From an uncultured Acidobacteriota bacterium (GTDB lineage: Bacteria > Acidobacteriota > Thermoanaerobaculia > UBA5066): a DNA stretch of 5,286 nt. The notes below the pieces were generated by a model, which saw only the letters and a list, made by a program, of their open reading frames with translations, was not told the origin of the DNA and searched no databases. The stretch covers positions 1 to 5,286 of the forward strand of contig CALFNC010000077.1 in NCBI GenBank assembly GCA_937902605.1, written 5' to 3'. The position numbers were made by a program, and so were the translations under genes. The stretch's first letter is position 1; each line of letters starts with the position of its first letter. This document shows positions 1 through 5,286 of this stretch, piece by piece.

Positions 1-1412
1 TGGGGCAGGGGCGCGAGCTCCGGCCGGAGCGCGGCCGGCAGGACGAACCCCGCGCCCCACCAGAGAACCGCTCCGGCGGCGAACGCGGCGAGCCTCGCGC
101 GCGGGATCGCGAGCGCCGCCGCGCCGGCTACGACAGCGAACGGGATGGCGAGGACGAGCGCCGGCGGCCCCGGTATGGCGAGCGGCAGGCCGTTCCCGCC
201 GGAGAGGAGCGGGAAGGCGAACGTCGCCCACGGCAGCGGGAAGCCATCTGGGACGAACGGGAAGGGAATGGTCGTCAGGACCACCGCCGCCGTCGAGGCT
301 CCGAGGAGACCGGCGGCGACCGGTCCCGACGGCCCAAACGCGAGCGGCAGGACGAGGAACGGGAGGGCCGCGACGACGTAGCGCGGACCCAGCGTCCAGC
401 CGCCGAAGTTCGGGTAGCCCGAGAAGAGGAGGAGGATCGAGACCGGAACGAGCACGAGCGCGGTGAAGGCCTGCCGACCAAGAGAGCGCCGGAGCGACGA
501 CAGTCCCTTTGGGACGAGAACGAGGGCCGGGACGAAGAGGAGGAGCCCCTTCGTCGGGTCGAGGAGGAGCCGGAGAAAACCGAGCGGTGAGGGGAGGGTG
601 ACACCGAAGAGGCCTTTCGCCGCGATGCCGTGGTACGCCGCGTTCTTCTCGAAGCCGTACGACGGGGCGAGCGGGCTCCCGAAACAGGCCGCGTTGTAGG
701 CCCCGACGAGGAGCGCGAACGGAAGGCCCCCGGCTGCGATCCGCACCAGTTTCCGGGGGTTACGCCACGCGGCCACGGCAATCAGGACCGCCGCCGGGAC
801 CACGGCCGTGTAGTCGGCCGACACGGCGAGACCGAGCCAGGCCCCCGCGAGGAGCTCATCCCGCCTCTCCTTCCCGGCGCCGGGAAGGAAGAGGCCGCCG
901 AACGCACCGAAAAGGGCGCAGGCAACGAGGGCGTGGGCGAACAGAAGAAGCCCATATGCGAAGAGAGGGGTGGCGAAGAGGAGCGCGAAGACCGCGCGCC
1001 GTCGCCCCTCGTCGTCCGCCCCCAGGCGCCGCGCCGCCCGGTCGACGAGGAGGGCGAGAATGAGGAGCGGGAGGGTCGACGCGAAGAGGCGCATTGCCCA
1101 GACGGCGGGCCGGATCGATCCGGGCCCGGGCGGGCCGGCGAAGGGACGCGCGAGGAGGTAGCCCGGAAGCGCCGCGAGCGCCCCTCCCGGGGCCTTGTTG
1201 GAGAACGTCTTTCCGCCAACCACCGAAAGGTCCTCGAAGGTGTCGCCGAGGAGCGGGGAGTACCTGGACACCTCGGGCGTCCCATCCTCCACCAGCGACG
1301 CGACGAGCAGCCAGCGCGACAGCTCGTTCGGGGAGACGAAGTGGGCGTAGACGGGTACGGCGAGGATCGCCAAGAGGGCGTAGAACGCCGCCACTTTCGC
1401 TCCCCGGCTCAC
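1..1412 (-). CDS. Polytopic GT-C-like membrane glycosyltransferase (GT39/ArnT-like superfamily), C-terminus cut by window edge
   Basis: The minus-strand frame is open from the start to the left edge, giving about 470 residues without a stop. An N-terminal hydrophobic segment (about 7-26) is followed by a loop with PNE (28-30), then GKTFSNKAPG (67-76). Further hydrophobic stretches lie at about 103-123, 140-158, 160-176 and 187-210, then DPTKGL (285-290) and GGWTLGPRY (337-345). This order resembles bacterial GT-C membrane proteins that transfer sugars from polyprenyl-phosphate donors on the outer face of the inner membrane. The motifs are recalled family patterns, and donor and acceptor are unknown. 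I chose the GTG at 1412 because a TATAGT box lies 9 nt upstream and the protein then begins just before its first membrane segment. An in-frame ATG at 1505 would add 31 polar residues and overlap the opposite gene's start codon. It could also be a generic DUF2029-type protein. Confidence 0.85.
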   Translation of the reverse strand, partial: MSRGAKVAAFYALLAILAVPVYAHFVSPNELSRWLLVASLVEDGTPEVSRYSPLLGDTFEDLSVVGGKTFSNKAPGGALAALPGYLLARPFAGPPGPGSIRPAVWAMRLFASTLPLLILALLVDRAARRLGADDEGRRRAVFALLFATPLFAYGLLLFAHALVACALFGAFGGLFLPGAGKERRDELLAGAWLGLAVSADYTAVVPAAVLIAVAAWRNPRKLVRIAAGGLPFALLVGAYNAACFGSPLAPSYGFEKNAAYHGIAAKGLFGVTLPSPLGFLRLLLDPTKGLLLFVPALVLVPKGLSSLRRSLGRQAFTALVLVPVSILLLFSGYPNFGGWTLGPRYVVAALPFLVLPLAFGPSGPVAAGLLGASTAAVVLTTIPFPFVPDGFPLPWATFAFPLLSGGNGLPLAIPGPPALVLAIPFAVVAGAAALAIPRARLAAFAAGAVLWWGAGFVLPAALRPELAPLP

Positions 1413-1450
1413 GTCGAAACGACTATACGCCGGGCTTGCGGGTTCGACGT
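1411..1450. repeat. 8-bp perfect inverted repeat around the leftward promoter
   Basis: ACGTCGAA (1411-1418) and TTCGACGT (1443-1450) are exact reverse complements separated by 24 bp. The arms bracket the leftward TATAGT box, and the left arm overlaps the proposed GTG start at 1410-1412. Corresponding arm positions are 32 bp apart, about three helical turns, which would suit a dimeric DNA-binding protein or looping. This could also arise by chance in CG-rich DNA. No regulator gene is visible in the window. Confidence 0.4.
1422..1427 (-). promoter_or_regulatory. Leftward -10 box (TATAGT) for the GT-C-like membrane gene
   Basis: On the minus strand TATAGT matches the TATAAT consensus at five of six positions. 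It is followed by 9 nt and then GTG at 1412-1410. A transcript starting 6-9 nt after the box would have a leader of 0-3 nt, which leaves no room for a Shine-Dalgarno site. No convincing -35 is seen: the hexamer 17 bp upstream reads ACGTCG. The assignment rests on box, spacing and symmetry with the opposite promoter. Confidence 0.5.
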
Positions 1451-1488
1451 CTGCACCGTCGTCGGCTACGCGGTGACCCCACGCATCG

Positions 1489-1494
1489 TATAGT
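1489..1494 (+). promoter_or_regulatory. Rightward -10 box (TATAGT) for the thioesterase operon
   Basis: TATAGT lies exactly 9 nt before the ATG at 1504. The intervening CCACGGTCC has no purine-rich ribosome site, so the mRNA is probably leaderless or nearly so. No good -35 is found: the hexamer 17 bp upstream reads CTACGC. Because the next two genes follow within 6 and 16 bp, this is probably the promoter for all three. Confidence 0.55.
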
Positions 1495-1503
1495 CCACGG
1501 TCC

Positions 1504-1914
1504 ATGAGCGAACCAGCCGTAGATTCCACCGCCTCTGCACGTCTGACCGTTTCGCCCTCCGAACTCGCCTCGGCGCTCAACATCGAGACCCAGGACTCAT
1601 TTCCGCCGGTTTTCGCCACCTCCCGGATGATCGCCCTCATGGAGGTCGCGGCGGCGCGGGCACTCGGCCCCCACCTTCAACCGGGGGAGCTCTCGGTGGG
1701 CGTCTCCCTCGACGTCTCCCACACGGCCGCGACGCCGGAGGGGGGCACCGTCACGGCCACGGCGAGGTTCCTCGGACGCGAGGGGAAGCTCTTCCTCTTC
1801 GAGGTCACAGCCGCCGACGACGCCGGCGAGGTGGGCCGGGGGAAGCACAAGGGCGCGATCATCAAGACCGAGAGGCTCCTCGCCGGCGCCGCCCAGCGCC
1901 GCCCGAAAGCCTGA
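1504..1914 (+). CDS. FlK-like hotdog-fold acyl-CoA thioesterase
   Basis: This 136-residue protein resembles the single-domain hotdog thioesterases related to fluoroacetyl-CoA thioesterase FlK. Such enzymes hydrolyse small acyl-CoA thioesters in the cytoplasm. The core ATSRMIALMEVAA (38-50) supplies T39 and E47, and SVGVSLDVSHTA (64-75) supplies G66 and H73. The T-to-E spacing of 8 and E-to-H spacing of 26 equal those recalled for the FlK catalytic residues T42, E50 and H76; G66 aligns with FlK G69. A GRGKH strand (111-115) follows near the C-terminus. The ATG at 1504 is the only sensible start before M42. It has no Shine-Dalgarno site, in line with the TATAGT box 9 nt upstream. It leads a three-gene row. 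FlK-like proteins are common in bacteria that never meet fluoroacetate, so the substrate is open. Confidence 0.88.
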   Translation: MSEPAVDSTASARLTVSPSELASALNIETQDSFPPVFATSRMIALMEVAAARALGPHLQPGELSVGVSLDVSHTAATPEGGTVTATARFLGREGKLFLFEVTAADDAGEVGRGKHKGAIIKTERLLAGAAQRRPKA

Positions 1915-1920
1915 GCGGCG

Positions 1921-2415
1921 GTGCTCCGGCGGATCGAGGACGACTTCGGGACCGTCGCGTCGGTCATCGCCCTTGGGGACTCCGGCCTCGCCCTCCGCGC
2001 CCCCGAGGTCTCGGCCTGGTCGGTGGCGGAACAGGTCGACCACCTCGTGAAGGTCGAGCAGTCGATCTTCTCCCACCTCCTGACCCGGACGCCGGCCCCG
2101 GGGAAGGCGATCTCGTGGGCCGGGAGGCTCGTCCTGCTCTCCGGTTGGATCCCCCGCGGCACGGGGACCTCGCCGAGGAAGCTCAGGGGAACGGCCGCCG
2201 GCCCGGAGGAGCTCGGCGCGGCGCTCGAGGCGTGCCGGGAGACCTTCCACCGCCTCGAGGCGGAACCCGACCTGCTTCTCGATCCCGTCCCCTCGCTTCC
2301 GCACAAGATGTTCGGCGCCCTCACTACCACCGAGGCGCTCCGCTTCGTTCCGATCCACACGCGGCACCATCTGAAGATCGTCGCGGACATCAGGACGGCG
2401 GCCGGCGGGCGCTGA
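1921..2415 (+). CDS. DinB-fold, DUF1569-like putative metal-binding protein
   Basis: This 164-residue protein starts with GTG only 6 bp after the thioesterase stop and lacks a clear ribosome site, so translation is probably coupled. WSVAEQVDHL (33-42) and IHTRHHLKIV (145-154) are the two signature regions of the DinB four-helix fold. H41 with H146 and H150 (an H-x3-H pair) would form the usual three-histidine metal site; H149 is an extra neighbour. A hydrophobic stretch around 62-75 is probably a buried helix rather than a membrane span. Known DinB relatives include thiol-dependent S-transferases and hydrolases, but most DUF1569-type members have no assigned reaction. Its place between a thioesterase and an amidase suggests a role in small-molecule processing, which is inference. 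The family call is fairly secure and the function is unknown. Confidence 0.85.
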   Translation: MLRRIEDDFGTVASVIALGDSGLALRAPEVSAWSVAEQVDHLVKVEQSIFSHLLTRTPAPGKAISWAGRLVLLSGWIPRGTGTSPRKLRGTAAGPEELGAALEACRETFHRLEAEPDLLLDPVPSLPHKMFGALTTTEALRFVPIHTRHHLKIVADIRTAAGGR

Positions 2416-2417
2416 AC

Positions 2418-2424
2418 GGAAAGG
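2418..2424 (+). promoter_or_regulatory. Ribosome binding site of the amidase gene
   Basis: GGAAAGG lies 7 nt before the ATG at 2432, in the 16-bp gap after the DinB-like gene. It is the clearest Shine-Dalgarno-like site in the window and supports that start. The amidase can therefore be translated independently, unlike the two genes before it. Confidence 0.6.
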
Positions 2425-2431
2425 CTCCACC

Positions 2432-3205
2432 ATGCTCCGCACCGCCCTAGTCCAGCTCGACATCCGGTGGGAAGACCGCGTCGTCAACCACGAACGGGCC
2501 GGCATCCTCCTCGCGCAGGCCGCCGCCGCGGGCGCCCGCCTCGCGATCCTCCCGGAGATGTTCTCGACCGGCTTCTCAATGAAGGGCGAGGACGTCGCCG
2601 AGAAGCCGGGGGGCGCCACCGGGACCTGGCTGAAGGAGACCGCGGCCGAGCTGGGTCTCTGGATCGTCGCCGGCGTCGCCGAAAGAGGCACGCCGCTCCC
2701 CCGCAACACCGCTCACGTCGTCTCTCCCCGGGGCGAGGTCGTCCGCTACGCGAAGATCCATCCGTTCTCCTTCGCCGAGGAGGACAAGCACTACGCCGGC
2801 GGCGACCGGGTCGTTACGGTCCCAGTCGAGGGGGTCCGGGTGACCCCCTTCGTCTGCTACGACCTCCGCTTCCCCGAGCCGTTCCGCCTCGCTGCCCACG
2901 AGACCGACCTCTTCGTCGTCATCGCAAACTGGCCCGAACGGCGGCGCATCCACTGGCAGACGCTCCTCCGGGCCCGGGCGATCGAGAACCTCGCATACGT
3001 CGCTGGCGTCAATCGCGTCGGCGACGGGGAGGGCTTTCACTACGCGGGCGACTCGGCCCTCGTCAGCCCGTGGGGCGAGACGCTCGCGGGCGGAGCCGAG
3101 AGAGAGACCGTCCTCGTGGCCGACGTCGACCCCGCGGCGGTGAAGGATGCCCGATCGAAGTTCCCAGCTCTCCGCGATCGGCGTCCCGACGCCTATCACC
3201 GCTGA
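2432..3205 (+). CDS. Nitrilase-superfamily amidohydrolase, Nit2/YafV-type omega-amidase-like
   Basis: This is a complete 257-residue enzyme, close to the usual length of YafV-type omega-amidases. The Glu-Lys-Cys triad is present: E42 in ILPEMFSTGF (39-48), K108 in YAKIHPFSF (106-114) and C142 in FVCYDLRFPEPFR (140-152), with E117 as the likely second glutamate. NWPERRRIHWQTLLRARAIE (166-185) and NRVGDGEGFHYAGDS (194-208) are typical of the omega-amidase branch. That branch hydrolyses alpha-ketoglutaramate or alpha-ketosuccinamate to the keto acid and ammonia, clearing by-products of glutamine transaminases and methionine salvage. The start is supported by GGAAAGG 7 nt upstream. It is the last of the three closely spaced enzyme genes. 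The exact substrate is inferred; another carbon-nitrogen hydrolase activity is possible. Confidence 0.93.
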   Translation: MLRTALVQLDIRWEDRVVNHERAGILLAQAAAAGARLAILPEMFSTGFSMKGEDVAEKPGGATGTWLKETAAELGLWIVAGVAERGTPLPRNTAHVVSPRGEVVRYAKIHPFSFAEEDKHYAGGDRVVTVPVEGVRVTPFVCYDLRFPEPFRLAAHETDLFVVIANWPERRRIHWQTLLRARAIENLAYVAGVNRVGDGEGFHYAGDSALVSPWGETLAGGAERETVLVADVDPAAVKDARSKFPALRDRRPDAYHR

Positions 3206-3253
3206 CCGGGCCGCCATGCGTAGACCGGGAGGATGGTCGCACCGGGGGCTCCC

Positions 3254-5286
3254 ATGAGCGGGGCTCCGCGCCACCGCGCCCGCCTCGCGGCGATCGTCGG
3301 AATCGTCATCTTCGCGGCAGCCTTCGTGACTCTTTTTCGTGAGGTGCTCTTCGCGGGAGGCACTTTCGTCGAACGGGACCTGTCCAGCTTCTCGCGTCCA
3401 ATCGCGGCGGCTTTGGTAAGGGTCGCATCGGCCGAGGGCTCGCTACCCCTCTGGAACCCTCTCCTGGCGCACGGTCAGCCCCTCGCGGCCAACCCGCAAT
3501 ACGGCCTCTTCCACCCGTTCACCGCGCTCTTCTTCGTGCTTCCGTTCGAGTGGGCGTTTCGCCTCCAGGTGCTGCTCTCCGTCTTGGGTGCGGCCCTGTC
3601 CATGTGGGCGCTCCTCCGCGAACTGGGGGGCAGCCGATCAGCTCGTCTCGCCGGCGCCTTCTCGTGGGCGATGGGCTCCTGCATGCTGGGAGCGACGAGC
3701 GTCCTGCCGTTCGCGCTCGCTGGCGCGTCTCTCCCCCTGTTCCTGGCCGGCATCGCGAAGGGTGCCCGGAGGGGACCGCCGACGGGGCTGGTTCCCGGGT
3801 CGATCGGATTCGGTCTCCTGGTGCTGGCCGGACAGCCCGAGCCGATCCTCATCGCTCTCGTTCTCGCTCTCCCGGTGATGGCGGCCTCACGTTCCCGAGG
3901 AGGCGGGCATCGGAGGGTGGCCTTGAGATCCGCAATCCTTGCGGCCGGCTTCACGACAGCCCTCGGGCTTCTTCTCGGGGCCGCGACACTCCTTCCCGCC
4001 CTCGACCTGGTCCGGAAGACCGTCAGGGCAGGCGGACTGCGCTCCACCGTGTCGCTGGCCTGGTCGTTCCCTCCCCAGAGGCTGGTCGAGTTCGTCGTTC
4101 CGCGAGCTTTCGGCCGCCTGCAGTACCCGCAAAACCCGGACGATCGATCGCCGGCTCTATATCCTGATACCGGCAGGCTCTATCACTTTCTCTACCCGGG
4201 TCTCGCCATCACGATCCTGGCCGTCTTGGCTTCGTACTGGCGGCCGCGCCGAAGCCTTCCGTGGCTGGCGACAGGTGCGTTCTGGCTGATTCTCGCCATG
4301 GGCCACCACCTCCCTTTGCTCCCCGCGCTCTTCCGGGTGGCACCGGGCGCCGCGATCCTGCGCTTTCCCGAGAAGGTCGTCCTCGGTCTGGTCTTCTGTG
4401 TCACGATGCTTGGCGCCTTGGGCCTGGACGAGATGCGGCGGCGCCAGGGCGGATGGCAAGCCGTCAGGTCCGTCTTCCTGGGCACCGCCGTCCTCCTGGC
4501 GATGGCGAGCCTCGTCACCCGCGGGATCGGTTTCTTCGAGCAGGCGACCGCCCAGCGACCAGCCATTCTCCTGGCGGAGGACCTCGGAACAGGCGCGCTC
4601 GTGGCCCTTCTCAGCGCGGCCGCCCTCATGGTGGGCTCGCGGCTGACCAGGCCTCTGCGGCTCTTTCCCCTCCTCGCAATCCTGGCGGCCGACCTCGTCT
4701 TTCATGGCCGAGCCTTGGTGACCTCTCGCCCGGTAAAGGAGGTCGTGGCGCCGCCACCGCCTTTCGATCTGCTGCCGACCGACCTCGCGCATCGGATCTT
4801 CCATCTCGCCTCGCTTAAATACACCGGCAGCTCGCTCTGGATGGCACCGCCCCCGGTCCCGGCCGGCTGGGGAATTCCGATCGCCCTCCCGCCGGACTTC
4901 AACGACACCGAGCTGCGGTGGTCACGGGAGGCTACGGAAACGGTCCTGTCGCTGGTGAACGAGAGGCCCGACCTCCTGGAGCCACTCCTCGCCCGGCGTG
5001 GCGTGTCGACCATCGTGGCCTTTCATTCGAGCGTTCGAGTTGGGGCAACCGGTATTTTCGTACCGCCCGGACTGAGGTCCCCTCTCGTCGCGGTCCCCGT
5101 GCGGGGATCCACCCCGCTCGTTTTCTTCGCACAGGATCTCGTCGTCGCTGCAGGGCCCGAGGGGTGGAGGAAAACGGTTCGAGAACTCGGAGCACGATCG
5201 GTACGCACGGCCATCTTCGACCCGGCAGATATTTCGCGGCGACCCGAGCCGTTGGCGTCCGGAAAGGTGGCCAGCGTGAGGGCGAC
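3254..5286 (+). CDS. YfhO-like large polytopic membrane protein, C-terminus cut by window edge
   Basis: The frame is open for 677 codons to the right edge. An N-terminal membrane helix (about 11-33) leads to an outer loop with ERDL (40-43), whose D42 sits where GT-C proteins often carry a catalytic Asp. It continues with WNPLLAHGQPLAANPQ (67-82) and LFHPF (85-89), then many hydrophobic segments. RFPEK (370-374) precedes another helix and LGLDEM; a last helix ends near ADLVFHG (479-485). Residues from about 486 on are mostly soluble and probably extracytoplasmic. This layout matches YfhO-like proteins, which help glycosylate lipoteichoic acid or lipids in some Firmicutes; the role in other phyla is unclear. 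The ATG at 3254 has only a weak GGGGGC 4 nt upstream; an in-frame ATG at 3233 would add seven residues. Third codon positions are less GC-biased than in the genes upstream. Confidence 0.85.
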   Translation, partial: MSGAPRHRARLAAIVGIVIFAAAFVTLFREVLFAGGTFVERDLSSFSRPIAAALVRVASAEGSLPLWNPLLAHGQPLAANPQYGLFHPFTALFFVLPFEWAFRLQVLLSVLGAALSMWALLRELGGSRSARLAGAFSWAMGSCMLGATSVLPFALAGASLPLFLAGIAKGARRGPPTGLVPGSIGFGLLVLAGQPEPILIALVLALPVMAASRSRGGGHRRVALRSAILAAGFTTALGLLLGAATLLPALDLVRKTVRAGGLRSTVSLAWSFPPQRLVEFVVPRAFGRLQYPQNPDDRSPALYPDTGRLYHFLYPGLAITILAVLASYWRPRRSLPWLATGAFWLILAMGHHLPLLPALFRVAPGAAILRFPEKVVLGLVFCVTMLGALGLDEMRRRQGGWQAVRSVFLGTAVLLAMASLVTRGIGFFEQATAQRPAILLAEDLGTGALVALLSAAALMVGSRLTRPLRLFPLLAILAADLVFHGRALVTSRPVKEVVAPPPPFDLLPTDLAHRIFHLASLKYTGSSLWMAPPPVPAGWGIPIALPPDFNDTELRWSREATETVLSLVNERPDLLEPLLARRGVSTIVAFHSSVRVGATGIFVPPGLRSPLVAVPVRGSTPLVFFAQDLVVAAGPEGWRKTVRELGARSVRTAIFDPADISRRPEPLASGKVASVRA

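Larger units (their letters stand above)
1421..1495. repeat. 9-bp perfect inverted repeat GACTATACG/CGTATAGTC spanning the divergent control region
   Basis: GACTATACG (1421-1429) and CGTATAGTC (1487-1495) are exact reverse complements 57 bp apart. Read outward, each arm presents CGTATAGTC to the gene it faces, so the arms contain matching -10-like boxes for the two divergent genes. They could instead be operator half-sites; the equal 9-nt distance to each start codon favours promoters. A/T-containing 9-mers of this kind are rare in the surrounding GC-rich sequence. Confidence 0.6.

Noticed and set aside
630..1493. Long plus-strand open frame (287 codons) opposite the left membrane gene.
   Set aside because: Its product is a low-complexity Arg, Glu and Gly-rich sequence, as expected from the antisense of a GC-rich gene. 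The minus-strand frame there encodes a coherent multi-pass membrane protein.
1410..1505. ATG at 1505 on the minus strand as start of the left membrane gene, which would overlap the plus-strand ATG head to head within CATG (1503-1506).
   Set aside because: It would add 31 polar residues before the first membrane helix and force both promoters into the opposing genes. The GTG at 1412 has a well-placed TATAGT box and gives a normal N-terminus.
1597..2709. Long minus-strand open frame (370 codons) across the thioesterase, DinB-like and amidase genes.
   Set aside because: It crosses three plus-strand genes with intact family motifs and has an Arg, Gly and Glu-rich composition without any recognisable domain.
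3206..3253. Terminator or promoter in the gap before the YfhO-like gene.
   Set aside because: The gap is GC-rich with ACCGGG repeated three times (3205, 3224, 3241), but it has no stem followed by a T run and no A/T-rich -10 box.
2467..3342. Plus-strand open frame (291 codons) overlapping the amidase gene.
   Set aside because: It is extremely Arg-rich and lies in another frame of the amidase, which carries the complete Glu-Lys-Cys triad.

Overview
The window is a GC-rich bacterial chromosome fragment with five protein-coding genes, two of them cut off by the window edges. Codon third positions are dominated by G and C. Strong Shine-Dalgarno sites are few, and at least two genes appear to start with almost no mRNA leader. 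The mix of YfhO-like and GT-C-like membrane proteins with a DUF1569/DinB protein and a Nit2/YafV-type amidase fits high-GC soil or environmental lineages such as Acidobacteriota. That placement is inferred from gene style, not from any marker gene.

Layout. Positions 1-1412 (minus strand) hold most of a polytopic membrane protein resembling GT-C glycosyltransferases of the GT39/ArnT-like superfamily; its C-terminus lies beyond the left edge. Positions 1413-1503 are a 91-bp divergent control region. It carries two oppositely facing copies of CGTATAGTC, each placing a TATAGT box exactly 9 nt before a start codon. From 1504 three genes run rightward in a compact row: a FlK-like hotdog thioesterase (1504-1914), a DinB-fold DUF1569-like protein (1921-2415, 6 bp downstream) and a nitrilase-superfamily omega-amidase-like enzyme (2432-3205, 16 bp downstream). 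After a 48-bp gap with no visible terminator or promoter, a second large membrane protein, YfhO-like, starts at 3254 and runs off the right edge.

How the genes may work together. The three soluble enzymes look like a small metabolite-repair or detoxification operon: hydrolysis of an acyl-CoA, a metal-binding four-helix DinB protein, and deamidation of a small omega-amide. The two flanking membrane proteins look like envelope or lipid-linked glycosylation proteins. Apart from the shared divergent promoter on the left and possible read-through on the right, nothing ties them to the soluble enzymes. I see no mobile element, CRISPR array, tRNA or rRNA. The most unusual signal is the symmetric divergent promoter region, which predicts near-leaderless transcripts for both flanking genes.
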